A stretch of DNA of 64,000 nucleotides from positions 118,135 to 182,134 of the forward strand of contig JAQCFW010000001.1 in assembly GCA_027619225.1 (NCBI GenBank), written 5' to 3'. Of this stretch, positions 1 through 8,727 are shown piece after piece. The notes below the pieces were generated by a model. The model was not told where the DNA came from, searched no databases, and saw only the letters and a program-made list of their open reading frames with translations. The position numbers were made by a program, and so were the translations under genes. Positions within the stretch are counted from its first letter, which is position 1; every line of letters begins with the position of its first letter. This DNA is from Bacteroidota bacterium. Its GTDB lineage: Bacteria; Bacteroidota; Bacteroidia; Flavobacteriales_D; Sanyastnellaceae.

Positions 1-920
1 TGTTTGATGATGAGTTAAGTGGTTCTCAACTCCGTAATATTGAGAAAGAGATTGAGAATGTGAAAATCATAGATAGGCCTAATTTAATTCTTGATATTTT
101 CGCTCAGAGAGCACGTACAGCTCACGCTAAAACTCAGGTAGAATTAGCCCAATATCAATACCTCCTTCCCCGACTTACAAATATGTGGACCCACCTTCAG
201 AAACAAAAAGGTGGTATCGGTATGAAAGGTCCTGGTGAAAAGGAAATCGAGACCGATAGAAGAATAATTCGCGATAGAATTTCGCTTCTGAAAAAGGATC
301 TCGCCGCGATCGATAAGCAGATGGCAACCCAGAGAAGCAATCGAGGGGAGCTTATTCGAGTGGCTCTTGTGGGCTATACAAACGCAGGCAAAAGTACACT
401 TATGACGGCTTTGTCAAAAAGCGATGTGTTTGCAGAGGATAAACTTTTTGCAACTTTAGACACAACGGTCCGCAAGGTAGTCGTGGGGAATCTGCCGTTT
501 TTATTGAGCGATACGGTTGGTTTCATTCGAAAGCTACCCACACAGCTGATTGAGAGTTTTAAATCAACCCTCGATGAAACCCGTGAAAGCGACTTCCTGA
601 TTCATGTTATCGATGTAAGTCATCCTCAATTTGAAGACCAAATCGCAGTCGTTGAACACACCCTTGCGGAAATTAAAACTTCCGACAAACCTACTTTGCT
701 GTTATTTAATAAAATAGATGCTCTTACAGATCCCGAAGGTGATAGATCTCCTGAAGAACTTGTTGAAGGGTTGAAGGAAAGGTTTGAGAAAGACGGGGAG
801 GATGTTGTGTTTATGAGTGCCATGAGTAAGGATGATGTCACAACACTACGTGGTCTTTTATATGAGAGAGTGAAGGAACTTCATATAAAACGCTATCCCT
901 ACAATAAATTCCTATACTAA
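1..920 (+). CDS. hflX: GTPase HflX (5' end outside window)
   Basis: Ribosome-associated GTPase that in other bacteria splits or rescues stalled ribosomes. The reading frame is already open at base 3 and continues through the GTG at 60, so the true start lies before the window and about 305 C-terminal residues are visible. The HflX signature [12 protein letters not shown] is at about nt 225-265. The G1 loop GYTNAGKS is at about nt 372-395, followed by the [10 protein letters not shown] switch segment and the NKID specificity motif. The stop is 29 bases before rbfA, another ribosome-related gene. The family call is firm; only the N-terminal HflX domain is missing. Confidence 0.96.
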   Translation, partial: FDDELSGSQLRNIEKEIENVKIIDRPNLILDIFAQRARTAHAKTQVELAQYQYLLPRLTNMWTHLQKQKGGIGMKGPGEKEIETDRRIIRDRISLLKKDLAAIDKQMATQRSNRGELIRVALVGYTNAGKSTLMTALSKSDVFAEDKLFATLDTTVRKVVVGNLPFLLSDTVGFIRKLPTQLIESFKSTLDETRESDFLIHVIDVSHPQFEDQIAVVEHTLAEIKTSDKPTLLLFNKIDALTDPEGDRSPEELVEGLKERFEKDGEDVVFMSAMSKDDVTTLRGLLYERVKELHIKRYPYNKFLY

Positions 921-937
921 TATTTGCTAATCTTAGC

Positions 938-945
938 TAACTTCG
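938..945 (+). promoter_or_regulatory. -7 box (TAACTTCG) of rbfA promoter
   Basis: TAACTTCG fits the Bacteroidota -7 element TAnnTTTG with one change and lies 4 bases before the rbfA ATG at 950. I see no clear -33 TTTG. The same box and spacing recur at many genes in this window, which supports it. Confidence 0.45.
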
Positions 946-949
946 TCAC

Positions 950-1288
950 ATGTCAAGTATCCGTCAAGAAAAAGTGGGCTCCCTTGTAAAACAGGAACTC
1001 AGCATGATATTCCAAAGAGAAACAGCGATGCACTTTGATGGGCTTTTTATAACTGTAACACAAGTCAGAATGTCCCCAGATTTAGGTTTGGCAAAAGTAT
1101 ACTTAAGTTTTATGGCAGTAAAAAAGCCTGAAGCGGCTTTGACGGTGGTAAAGAAACAAGCGAATTGGACAAGACGAGCATTGGGTGGTGTTATCGGAAA
1201 ACAGGTGCGAAGAATTCCGGAACTTCAATTCTATATAGACGATAGTTTAGATTACTATGAAGCAATAGAAAAAGCATTAAAAGAGTAA
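950..1288 (+). CDS. rbfA: 30S ribosome-binding factor A
   Basis: Small KH-fold factor needed for late 30S subunit maturation and 16S 5'-end processing. The 112-residue length is normal for the family. The N-terminus SSIRQEKVGSLVKQELSMIF and the later segment RMSPDLGLAKVYLSF are typical of RbfA. Start ATG at 950 follows a promoter-like box by 4 bases. The next gene begins 5 bases after the stop, so rbfA and the permease are probably co-transcribed. Confidence 0.93.
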   Translation: MSSIRQEKVGSLVKQELSMIFQRETAMHFDGLFITVTQVRMSPDLGLAKVYLSFMAVKKPEAALTVVKKQANWTRRALGGVIGKQVRRIPELQFYIDDSLDYYEAIEKALKE

Positions 1289-1293
1289 ATGAA

Positions 1294-2508
1294 GTGAGAC
1301 TGCCTTTCAGACTTGCGCGCAGATACGTTTTCCAACCACGATCACGTAAGCTAGTTCACGTTATTTCTGGCATTTCAATGTTCGTGATTGCAGCGGTGAC
1401 TATGGCAATGATTGCCATTCTTTCTGCTTTTAACGGGATTGAAGATTTGGTTCAGGATCTTTTTGGCACCTTGGATGCTGACCTCGCTGCGGTGGCAATT
1501 TCAGGAGAGGTCTTGCCTAACGAACTTGGTGAAAAAATTGGGGGTCACCCAGGAGTTGCCCACTACTCCGCTGTAATAGAAAGTGAAGCTGTGATAAGAG
1601 GAGGTGGAACAACACATATTTGTTCTGTATTGGGGGTTGATTCAAATTATGGCGAGGTGACTGGCATAAATGGAGCAATTGTAGAAGGAGTTTGGGGGAA
1701 ATCTTTTGCAAACGAAGCATGTATTTGCCTCGGCTACGGCATTAGATCTGAGATGGGGTTTAGATCTGATTCCATTGATCCTCCGCTTATGTCTCTCGGA
1801 GCTCCCATTAGAGGCAAGAAACTCCGCAGACATAAAGAGAGCGATTTCAGGACACTTCCTGCTTTAGCATGTGGTACATTTTCAATTAATGCCGATCTTG
1901 ACACAAGGTATGTGCTTGCTCCCCTAGAACTTACCCGAGAACTGTTTGACAGACCGAATGAAGTTTCTAGATTTGAGATTCGCGTTGCTGAAGGGTGGAG
2001 TGCTGAGGCGTTAGCTACTGACGAAGAATTCCTCAATATCCTTGGAGACAATGTTTTCCTTCGCACAAGAGCTGAGAAACACAAGTTTATAACCCAAACA
2101 AACCGCGCAGAAAAGTGGGCCACATTCGTGATTCTCAGTTTTATACTGATCGTAGCCGCATTTAACATACTGGCATCACTCACTATGCTACTCATAGACA
2201 AGAGGCAGGATCTCGAGGTCTTCAAAGCATTGGGGATGAAAAGCCGAGATCTTGAACGCACTTTCTCAATTCAAGGCCTCGCAATAAATATTCTGGGCGG
2301 TGTGTTTGGCGCCTTTCTTGGGATTGCTATCGTTTTAGGCCAAAACCAATTCGGTTGGCTTGCCCTTGAAGGTTCCGTCGTTCCCTACTATCCAGTGAGG
2401 TTGTCTGCCGTGGATATATTCGGCACACTTGCTGTTGTTGTGGGAATTGGAGGACTGGGATCTGCCGCAATGGTACGATTCCTAATTCGACGACTTACAA
2501 CTCTCTAA
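1294..2508 (+). CDS. LolC/LolE-type FtsX-family permease
   Basis: Inner-membrane permease subunit of an ABC-type system, most like LolC/LolE, which release lipoproteins from the inner membrane. The 404 residues show an N-terminal membrane helix (about residues 20-45, after the basic RLARRYVFQPRSRK), a long periplasmic domain, and three C-terminal helices (about 270-295, 325-350 and 370-395) of the FtsX fold. The start is GTG at 1294, because the nearby ATG at 1289 runs into a stop after two codons. No ATPase gene lies next to it, so it would pair with a LolD-like protein encoded elsewhere. The 3' end overlaps dusB by 4 bases, convergently. Confidence 0.85.
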   Translation: MRLPFRLARRYVFQPRSRKLVHVISGISMFVIAAVTMAMIAILSAFNGIEDLVQDLFGTLDADLAAVAISGEVLPNELGEKIGGHPGVAHYSAVIESEAVIRGGGTTHICSVLGVDSNYGEVTGINGAIVEGVWGKSFANEACICLGYGIRSEMGFRSDSIDPPLMSLGAPIRGKKLRRHKESDFRTLPALACGTFSINADLDTRYVLAPLELTRELFDRPNEVSRFEIRVAEGWSAEALATDEEFLNILGDNVFLRTRAEKHKFITQTNRAEKWATFVILSFILIVAAFNILASLTMLLIDKRQDLEVFKALGMKSRDLERTFSIQGLAINILGGVFGAFLGIAIVLGQNQFGWLALEGSVVPYYPVRLSAVDIFGTLAVVVGIGGLGSAAMVRFLIRRLTTL

Positions 2509-3491
2509 ATCTCTGCAAGATATAGGTCTGCTATCTCTGCAAGTTTGGCACGAATTTCATCAACGGTATCTATCGTCACGAGATCCAATCTGTGTTTCTT
2601 GAAATCGGGAAGTCCTTTGAAGTAGTTCGCGTAATGACGTCGCATTTCTACGATTCCAAGCCTAACTCCCTTCCACTGTAAAGATCCCTCGAAATGCATA
2701 GATGCAGCAGCAATGCGCTCCTCGATCGTAGGTGGGGCGAGATGTTCACCTGTCTTCATAAAATGCTTGATTTCATTGAATATCCATGGAGCGCCTATAC
2801 TTGCACGGCCTATCATAATTCCATCGATCCCGAATCGATCTCGATATTCAACGGTTTTCTCTGGCGTGTCAACATCTCCATTTCCGAAAACTGGGATATG
2901 CATTCGTGGGTTATTCTTGACTTGGGCTATTAAAGACCAATCCGCATCACCTTTATACATTTGGGCTCTAGTACGCCCATGAATACTAATCGCTGCAATA
3001 CCAACGTCCTGCAAGCGTTCAGCTACTTCAACAATATACTTTGAATCCTCATCCCAACCAAGGCGAGTTTTTACAGTCACAGGAAGAGTACAAGTATTAA
3101 CGATCTCCTTAGTCATAGAGACCATCTTAGGGATGTTTTGCAAAATTCCAGCACCGGCACCTTTCAAGGCCACTTTTTTAACTGGACAACCGTAGTTAAT
3201 ATCAATAAGGTCAGGTCCAGCACGCTCTGCAATCGCTGCTGCCTCTCTCATAGGGCCTATATCTGCACCGAAAATCTGTATCCCAACAGGGCGTTCATAC
3301 TCGAAAATATCGAGCTTCATCATACTCTTTGCAGCATCTCGGATTAAACCTTCAGAACTGATAAATTCAGTGTACATCAGGTCAGCACCATACTTTTTAC
3401 ATACAGCCCTAAAAGGCGGATCACTCACATCCTCCATCGGAGCGAGTAAGAGAGGAAAGTCTCCCAATTCTATGTCTGCTATTTTAACCAA
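2505..3491 (-). CDS. dusB: tRNA-dihydrouridine synthase DusB
   Basis: FMN- and NADPH-dependent enzyme reducing specific uridines in the tRNA D-loop. Visible motifs are LLAPMEDVSDPPFR near the N-terminus, NYGCPVKK with the catalytic cysteine, KTRLGW, HGRTRAQMYKG, and GIMIGRASIGAPW of the TIM barrel. The frame can be extended to a TTG at 3524, but that codon lies inside a perfect TAATTTTG promoter box. I therefore chose the TTG at 3491, which gives the family-typical beginning (M)VKIADIELG and 328 residues. It is divergent from the CPBP gene and convergent with the LolC/E permease. Confidence 0.92.
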   Translation of the reverse strand: MVKIADIELGDFPLLLAPMEDVSDPPFRAVCKKYGADLMYTEFISSEGLIRDAAKSMMKLDIFEYERPVGIQIFGADIGPMREAAAIAERAGPDLIDINYGCPVKKVALKGAGAGILQNIPKMVSMTKEIVNTCTLPVTVKTRLGWDEDSKYIVEVAERLQDVGIAAISIHGRTRAQMYKGDADWSLIAQVKNNPRMHIPVFGNGDVDTPEKTVEYRDRFGIDGIMIGRASIGAPWIFNEIKHFMKTGEHLAPPTIEERIAAASMHFEGSLQWKGVRLGIVEMRRHYANYFKGLPDFKKHRLDLVTIDTVDEIRAKLAEIADLYLAEI

Positions 3492-3521
3492 CTCTTTTAC
3501 TAATTTTTCACGAACTTGCCG

Positions 3522-3555
3522 CAAAATTAAGCCCTACCCATGACGTTCATACAAA
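3522..3555 (-). promoter_or_regulatory. dusB promoter (TTTG-N22-TAATTTTG)
   Basis: On the minus strand TTTG (3555-3552) is followed by 22 bases and TAATTTTG (3529-3522), a full match to the Bacteroidota -33/-7 pattern. The -33 part lies inside the start of the divergent CPBP gene. Transcription would begin about 3515, leaving a leader of about 25 bases before the TTG chosen for dusB. Confidence 0.55.
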
Positions 3556-4490
3556 AGGCCTTCAGGAATCTTCACCCACTTATACAATTTGTCTTTATTA
3601 TTTGTGTGTCTTTGACAGGAATGAGCCTCGCCGTTTTCTTTGGAACCTTCATCTCTGCTTGGGTTTGCGGCACAGGTGCTTCACTAACGGAGTTGATTTC
3701 TGCCATGGGAAATCTTGAAAATAAACCTGGAATTTGTGCCAATCTTATTCTAAATTCTATCAACCAAATCCTTGCTTTCGGAGCTGCCGGACTTGCGTAT
3801 ACACTTCTGCATGGAACAGCGCCCGGAGTAGGATTTTCGTCAATGGGTAAGAATCAACACTTAAATAAATTCTTAATTGGGGCAGTTGTCATCACACTCG
3901 GCTTCTCTCCGTTTTTAGACCTAACCTATCGTTTAAATGAATGGCTTCTTGTAGATGGCTCTACAATTCACACCAAGGCTGCAGCACTTGAAGCCGAAGC
4001 AATGCGCATTACAATGGCTATGCTTAAAATGGAGACCTCTAAACAATTACTTGCGACGTTATTTGCTGTAGCTGTCCTTCCAGCTGTATGTGAAGAGTGG
4101 TTATTTCGAGGTACTATCCAACCTATTTTTGCAAAGTGGAGCGGGAATATACACATCGGAATTTGGGTTAGTGCTTTTCTTTTTAGCGCGATACACTTTC
4201 AATTCTTCGGATTTCTACCACGCTTGCTGTTGGGAGCAGGATTCGGGTATATGGTTGTAGCTAGTGGCAGTTTGTGGACAGCTGTATTGGGACACTTTGT
4301 AAATAATGGAGTCGCTGTACTTGCAGCTTGGTGGTTGGGTCCTGAATGGATTCCAGAAGGAATGAATCCCAGCGAAGGATCATTGGGACTGGCTGAAGCA
4401 ATCACAAGTGCGATAGGCGCAGCTGCAATCATCGGAAGTGTGTGGTGGTTGAAGGAAAAGACTAAGTTTATAGAAGTGCACTCGCAATAA
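3540..4490 (+). CDS. CPBP-family intramembrane metalloprotease
   Basis: Predicted multi-pass membrane protease of the CPBP (CAAX/ABI) family, 316 residues. The catalytic motif EEWLFRG (E185, E186, R190), H219 in the following FSAIHF helix, and H252/N255-N256 in GHFVNNG match the conserved motifs of the family. About eight hydrophobic segments are visible. The substrate is unknown; members process prenylated proteins or bacteriocins, or have other roles. It is divergent from dusB with a 15-base ORF gap, and its 3' end overlaps ispD by 23 bases, tail to tail. Confidence 0.87.
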   Translation: MTFIQKAFRNLHPLIQFVFIICVSLTGMSLAVFFGTFISAWVCGTGASLTELISAMGNLENKPGICANLILNSINQILAFGAAGLAYTLLHGTAPGVGFSSMGKNQHLNKFLIGAVVITLGFSPFLDLTYRLNEWLLVDGSTIHTKAAALEAEAMRITMAMLKMETSKQLLATLFAVAVLPAVCEEWLFRGTIQPIFAKWSGNIHIGIWVSAFLFSAIHFQFFGFLPRLLLGAGFGYMVVASGSLWTAVLGHFVNNGVAVLAAWWLGPEWIPEGMNPSEGSLGLAEAITSAIGAAAIIGSVWWLKEKTKFIEVHSQ

Positions 4491-5127
4491 CGAGGTCTTC
4501 AGGGGTGGTGACCTTGATATTTACAGGACAGCCAGGGAAGTGTTGAACTCTGTGTCCTGCAGCCTCAAAAACACTGGCGTCATCTGTGAATTCCTTAGAG
4601 TAGTTGACAGAGTATGCTGGTTTTATAAGGGAGAGGTCGAAGGACTGTGGGGTTTGGACTAAAAGGTAGTCAGCACGTTTCAACGCCACTGAATTTAAAC
4701 CAGAAATCTTGCGAATACTGTCCTTCAACTCAACAACCGGAATAGCTCCTCCGTGCAGGGCAGCCGTGTCGAAAGACGTCCTAATCATCTCCTTCGAAGG
4801 GAGCGGGCGAACCGCATCGTGGATTGCAACAAGACCTTCATCTGGGAGCGAAACAAGGCCATTTAAAACTGAATGAAAGCGCTCTGCGCCACCTTTAGCT
4901 ACGGCAAACGCACCAGAGGGGCCGTATTTTTCCTCTAACAGGCGAAACTCATCGAATAATGAGTCATGCAATACAAGAGTAATCGGTGCGTCTGGAGTTG
5001 CCTCTTGAAAACGACGAAGGGTCCACCACATTAGCGGTAGACCCTTAATCATTAAAAACTGTTTCGCTGTTTTCGTACGCATACGCGTACCAGTACCACC
5101 AGCTACGATTATGATGTGACGGTTCAT
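4468..5127 (-). CDS. ispD: 2-C-methyl-D-erythritol 4-phosphate cytidylyltransferase
   Basis: Transfers CMP to MEP in the non-mevalonate isoprenoid pathway. At 219 residues it is close to the usual 220-235. It has the nucleotide-binding start IIVAGGTGTRM followed by K and QFL (residues 5-27), HDAVRP, and TPQSFDL near the C-terminus, all typical of IspD. The isoprenoid product would feed the polyprenyl synthase at 30 kb and UppS at 48 kb. The start ATG at 5127 is 2 bases after a TAATTTCG box; sodB lies upstream on the same strand, 31 bases away. Confidence 0.93.
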   Translation of the reverse strand: MNRHIIIVAGGTGTRMRTKTAKQFLMIKGLPLMWWTLRRFQEATPDAPITLVLHDSLFDEFRLLEEKYGPSGAFAVAKGGAERFHSVLNGLVSLPDEGLVAIHDAVRPLPSKEMIRTSFDTAALHGGAIPVVELKDSIRKISGLNSVALKRADYLLVQTPQSFDLSLIKPAYSVNYSKEFTDDASVFEAAGHRVQHFPGCPVNIKVTTPEDLVIASALL

Positions 5128-5129
5128 AG

Positions 5130-5137
5130 CGAAATTA
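5130..5137 (-). promoter_or_regulatory. possible -7 box (TAATTTCG) before ispD
   Basis: On the minus strand TAATTTCG sits 2 bases before the ispD ATG. It resembles the TAnnTT(T/C)G boxes seen at other genes here but has slightly shorter spacing and no clear -33 partner. Confidence 0.25.
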
Positions 5138-5158
5138 TTCCGTTAGACTTGCTTGGTT

Positions 5159-5767
5159 TTACTTAGTTGCCTCAGCAAAACGTGCGGCAATTGCGTTCCA
5201 ATCTGCAACGTTAAAGAATGCAGAGATGTAGTCAGGGCGACGGTTTTGGTAGTTGAGGTAGTATGCGTGCTCCCAAACATCAATCCCCATAATAGGCGCA
5301 CATCCGCAACCTATGCCAGGCATAAGTGGATTGTCTTGATTTGCAGAAGAACAAACACTTAATTTCCCTTCGTCACACACACAAAGCCATGCCCAACCAG
5401 AACCAAATCTAGTTGCAGCAGCATTAGAAAATTCTGTTACAAAAGCATCGAAAGACCCGAAAGAAGAATCGATAGCTGCAGCCAAGTCACCTGTCGGCTT
5501 CCCTCCTCCATTGGGAGACATCGAGTTCCAAAATAAAGTGTGATTGTAAAATCCACCTCCGTTATTTCTAACAGCAGCGTTATCCATATTATGTGCAAGA
5601 AGATCTTCAATGCAAGAACCCTCAAGAGCAGTTCCAGCAACAGCGGCATTCAACTTAGAGGTGTAACCGGCGTGGTGTTTTCCGTGATGGATTTCCATAG
5701 TTCGCGCGTCAATATGAGGTTCGAGTGCGTCGTATGCGTAGGGTAGATTGGGTAATTCAAAAGCCAT
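5159..5767 (-). CDS. sodB: Fe/Mn superoxide dismutase
   Basis: Cytoplasmic superoxide dismutase, 202 residues, normal length. It starts [20 protein letters not shown], has the [13 protein letters not shown] helix with the first metal ligand histidine, FYNHTLFW with the second, and [15 protein letters not shown] with the Asp and His ligands near the C-terminus. The [11 protein letters not shown] and later FGSGWAWL segments fit an iron-type enzyme, but metal choice cannot be read with certainty. The S41 protease gene lies 14 bases upstream on the same strand, so the two may share a transcript. Confidence 0.95.
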   Translation of the reverse strand: MAFELPNLPYAYDALEPHIDARTMEIHHGKHHAGYTSKLNAAVAGTALEGSCIEDLLAHNMDNAAVRNNGGGFYNHTLFWNSMSPNGGGKPTGDLAAAIDSSFGSFDAFVTEFSNAAATRFGSGWAWLCVCDEGKLSVCSSANQDNPLMPGIGCGCAPIMGIDVWEHAYYLNYQNRRPDYISAFFNVADWNAIAARFAEATK

Positions 5768-5781
5768 TTTACTCGGGTTTA

Positions 5782-7440
5782 TTAAAGATTTAAAGATTGA
5801 TTCGTGGAATCGTTATAAAGCAAATATACTCCTCCATCTCGCACCTTGAACCTGTCATTTTGTAACAATTCATAAAGGGCTCTTGACGTGAACTCGTCTC
5901 CATGAATTAGAACCTGATAATATGCGTTATCTCCGTATAAATCCCTTGCTACTTGCGCATAAAATCTATTCATAATTCGCTCGATTTGCAACCTTCCTTC
6001 CTCACTCGATTTTTGTGGCCAAACAGTCCCTTGCTCTTTCGCCACACTCTTGATCGATGCCATTCCTCCCGTCTGTGAATCGAGCCAATTATCTGAAGTT
6101 ATCGAAACCCTCTCTCCCCTGTGAGCATCTACCCATTTAAATGCCGCATCTCTCAAAACTCCAGTCCAAACCAGTTCTGCGAGTGCTCTATACCCGCTCG
6201 TACTGTCGAGTGGGATAAATACATCGGGGGTAATGCCACCCCCGCCAAATACTTCTCTCCCGAATAGAGTTCGATAAACAACACTGTCCGTTTTTATAAT
6301 GCTGTCGTTCAGGAAAAGCTCGCCCGATTGAAGCCTGTCTTCGTAATCATGTTCATAATCAATACCCTCGCCATATGGCTTTTGAATAGCTCGACCACTT
6401 GGAGTATAGAATCTCGCTACGGTAAGCCTCAGCGCTCCTGAACCTTCGTTTGAATTGGGTACTTCGAACTCCTCCTGCACGAGTCCTTTCCCGAAAGACC
6501 GGCGCCCAACAATAAGGCCTCTATCATTGTCCTGCATCGCCCCAGCGAAAATCTCACTGGCCGAAGCCGAACTCTCATCAATCAGGACAGCAATGGGCCA
6601 GCTTCGATACTCTCCATCGTACTTCGATATGTAGTCGCGACGAGGCGAGGCCTTGCCCTCGGTGTAAACAATTCCGAGCCCCTGATCTAAAAACCTGTCG
6701 ATCATATCCGTTGCCGCACTCATATATCCGCCACCGTTAGCTCTAAGATCGACAATCACAGAGTTGGCCCCTTCTTGCTCTAAGTCGTGCATTGCCTCAG
6801 CGAATTCAGAGGCCGTTGTCGCAGAGAATCTAATGACCTTGATGTACCCAACATTCTCCTCGAGAATAAACGAGGCGACTACACTGTGAATCGGGATTCT
6901 ATCTCTTACAATGACAACATCGTATTCTTCATTAGAGCCGCTGTGTAGAAGACTTAAATCAACTTTTGTTCCTCGCGCTCCCTTCAAAAGTTCCATGACC
7001 CTTTTATTCGTAAGGTTCGCCCCTGAAATCTCCTCATCCCCTACTTTTACAATTCTATCTCCCGACCTTATTCCAGCGCTTTCAGAGGGACCCCCAGCAA
7101 TCGCATTGACCACAATTAAAGTGTCATTCTGAATAATAAACTCCACCCCTATGCCTTCGAAATTCCCCTCCATAGGTGCGGCCATTTCCTCCAACTCTGC
7201 TCGAGAGAAATAATATGTATGGGGATCAAGTTCATCTACAATTGCCTCTACAGCAACATCCACAAGGGCTTCACGATTTATGGAGTCCACATAAAGAACT
7301 TCGATTTGGTCTAAAATGTGAGAAATACGAGATCCTACCCGAGAATTACTACTCAATGAGCCATCCTCACACCCTTTGCCCAACATTAAGCCAAGCGCCA
7401 GGGCAATTGCAATAACTAGAGGCTGCTTACTCTGTGACAT
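5782..7440 (-). CDS. S41-family C-terminal processing protease (CtpA-like)
   Basis: Periplasmic tail-specific serine protease, 552 residues. An N-terminal hydrophobic segment (about residues 8-22, ending in a Cys at 24 within GKGCEDG) looks like a lipoprotein or membrane anchor. A PDZ domain covers about 85-175. The S41 catalytic domain follows, with the Ser in DESSASASE (S291) and the Lys in SFGKGLVQ (K318), the classic Ser-Lys dyad. The C-terminal 180 residues are an extra domain common in Bacteroidota homologues. The start overlaps the dCMP deaminase end by 14 bases, suggesting one transcript: deaminase, protease, sodB. Confidence 0.92.
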   Translation of the reverse strand: MSQSKQPLVIAIALALGLMLGKGCEDGSLSSNSRVGSRISHILDQIEVLYVDSINREALVDVAVEAIVDELDPHTYYFSRAELEEMAAPMEGNFEGIGVEFIIQNDTLIVVNAIAGGPSESAGIRSGDRIVKVGDEEISGANLTNKRVMELLKGARGTKVDLSLLHSGSNEEYDVVIVRDRIPIHSVVASFILEENVGYIKVIRFSATTASEFAEAMHDLEQEGANSVIVDLRANGGGYMSAATDMIDRFLDQGLGIVYTEGKASPRRDYISKYDGEYRSWPIAVLIDESSASASEIFAGAMQDNDRGLIVGRRSFGKGLVQEEFEVPNSNEGSGALRLTVARFYTPSGRAIQKPYGEGIDYEHDYEDRLQSGELFLNDSIIKTDSVVYRTLFGREVFGGGGITPDVFIPLDSTSGYRALAELVWTGVLRDAAFKWVDAHRGERVSITSDNWLDSQTGGMASIKSVAKEQGTVWPQKSSEEGRLQIERIMNRFYAQVARDLYGDNAYYQVLIHGDEFTSRALYELLQNDRFKVRDGGVYLLYNDSTNQSLNL

Positions 7441-7861
7441 TAAGGAGTTCAGTTTTTATGAATGATTTGTCAAGAAAATCAAGTCCACTCGTGTCTTTGT
7501 AAGCTTTCTTATAAACGACTCTTGAAATGCCAGATTGTAAGATAAGTTTCGCGCAATCGCGGCAAGGAGAAAGTGTGATATATAGGGTGGCTCCTTCAGC
7601 TGAGTTGATACTTCGAGCTAATTTAGTGATGGCATTTGCCTCTGCGTGGAGTACATACCAATGGGTAACTCCTTCTGCATTCTCACATTCATTTGGGAAT
7701 CCACTTGGTGAACCGTTATATCCATCAGATATAATCATCCTGTCTTTTACAATAAGCGCACCCACGTTTTTACGAGTGCAATGTGAAAGCTTAGCCCACT
7801 CCTCAGCCATTCTCATATAGGCATTGTCATAACGCCTTTGCTTTTTAATCGCTTCATTCAT
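7427..7861 (-). CDS. dCMP deaminase (ComEB-type)
   Basis: Zinc-dependent deoxycytidylate deaminase making dUMP for thymidylate synthesis. At 144 residues it has the HAEANAI zinc/proton-shuttle motif and the PCRDC zinc pair. A longer frame reaches 8035 but runs through the divergent adenosyltransferase gene and has no family likeness. The start is therefore placed at the ATG at 7861, which gives the usual MNEAIKKQRRYDNAYM beginning. It is divergent from the cobalamin adenosyltransferase with 33 bases between start codons. Confidence 0.92.
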   Translation of the reverse strand: MNEAIKKQRRYDNAYMRMAEEWAKLSHCTRKNVGALIVKDRMIISDGYNGSPSGFPNECENAEGVTHWYVLHAEANAITKLARSINSAEGATLYITLSPCRDCAKLILQSGISRVVYKKAYKDTSGLDFLDKSFIKTELLNVTE

Positions 7862-7882
7862 TAATGCGCAAGATAATCTACG

Positions 7883-7890
7883 TAGCTTCG
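7883..7890 (+). promoter_or_regulatory. -7 box (TAGCTTCG) of adenosyltransferase gene
   Basis: TAGCTTCG lies 4 bases before the ATG at 7895, the same geometry seen at rbfA, pdxJ and kbl in this window. It predicts a leaderless or nearly leaderless mRNA. No convincing -33 element was seen. Confidence 0.4.
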
Positions 7891-7894
7891 TTTC

Positions 7895-8446
7895 ATGCGG
7901 ATATATACAAGAACAGGTGATGACGGGACAACAGGACTTTTTGGTGGTACCCGCGTACCTAAAGACGATCTGAGGATAGAGGCTTACGGCACTGTAGATG
8001 AGCTTAACTCCTTTATAGGGAAGCTGATTGAGCACGAAGCTATGTCTGAAAACCGTGAATTTTTCAGAGAAATTCAGGCTGAACTATTCACCCTCGGTTC
8101 TCACCTTGCGACAAAAGATCCAAAAATGCGAGAAAAGCTTCCAAAATTATCTGAACATGCAATAAAAAAGTTTGAAGATTGGATGGACGCTGCAGCTGAA
8201 AAAATTCCCGTATTAAAAAACTTTTTACTTCCAGGAGGGCATCCAGCTGTTGCCGATGCACATATAGCAAGAGCCGTTTGTCGTAGGGCGGAACGCAGGT
8301 GTGTGGAATTATCCCGAGAGGAAGATGTAAATCCAGAGCTTATAAAATATCTAAATCGACTGTCAGATTTACTCTTCACAACCGCCAGATTATTATCATA
8401 TTTAACAGAAACTGAAGAAATTGCATGGAAAACTTGCGATTTATAG
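7895..8446 (+). CDS. ATP:cob(I)alamin adenosyltransferase (PduO-type)
   Basis: Makes adenosylcobalamin from cob(I)alamin and ATP. The 183 residues begin with the ATP-binding signature RIYTRTGDDGTTGLFGG and KDD, contain GTVDELNSFIG, and carry the C-terminal ARAVCRRAERR helix and NRLSDLLFTTAR, all diagnostic of the PduO family. No other cobalamin gene is nearby, so this is probably a stand-alone cofactor-salvage enzyme, for example for methylmalonyl-CoA mutase or ribonucleotide reductase encoded elsewhere. Confidence 0.94.
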   Translation: MRIYTRTGDDGTTGLFGGTRVPKDDLRIEAYGTVDELNSFIGKLIEHEAMSENREFFREIQAELFTLGSHLATKDPKMREKLPKLSEHAIKKFEDWMDAAAEKIPVLKNFLLPGGHPAVADAHIARAVCRRAERRCVELSREEDVNPELIKYLNRLSDLLFTTARLLSYLTETEEIAWKTCDL

Positions 8447-8463
8447 AGATTCGGTTACTTTTG
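8434..8463 (+). promoter_or_regulatory. DUF2795 gene promoter (TTG-N19-TACTTTTG)
   Basis: TTG at 8434-8436, 19 bases, then a perfect TACTTTTG at 8456-8463. Unlike most promoters in this window it leaves a leader of roughly 40 bases, which contains a small CTTGT/ACAAG hairpin and a purine-rich GAAAGGA directly before the ATG at 8506. Confidence 0.6.
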
Positions 8464-8505
8464 CGCGCTGTAAACCTTGTGTAAACAAGACACAAATAGA
8501 AAGGA

Positions 8506-8727
8506 ATGTATTGGACTCTCGAATTAGCCTCTTACTTAGAGGATGCACCATGGCCCGCTTCAAAAGACGAGCTAATTGATTTCGCTATGCGTACAGGAGC
8601 GCCACTTGAAGTGGTAGAAAACCTTCAGGGTCTTCAAGATGATGGTGAAAACTATGACACTATTGAGGACATTTGGCCTGACTACCCTTCGAAAGAGGAC
8701 TTCTTCTTCAACGAAGACGAATACTAA
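8506..8727 (+). CDS. DUF2795 small acidic protein
   Basis: A 73-residue acidic protein of the DUF2795 family, very common in Bacteroidota; no function is established. It starts MYWTLELASYLEDAPWP and ends in a run of Asp/Glu/Phe residues. The real gene is supported by a full promoter, a purine-rich ribosome site GAAAGGA just before the ATG, and the family match. Its stop TAA (8725-8727) abuts the stop of the convergent aspartate kinase with no base between them. Confidence 0.85.
   Translation: MYWTLELASYLEDAPWPASKDELIDFAMRTGAPLEVVENLQGLQDDGENYDTIEDIWPDYPSKEDFFFNEDEY

Noticed and set aside
7862..8035. Upstream extension of dCMP deaminase
   Set aside because: It lies antisense inside the adenosyltransferase gene; the family N-terminus starts at the ATG at 7861.
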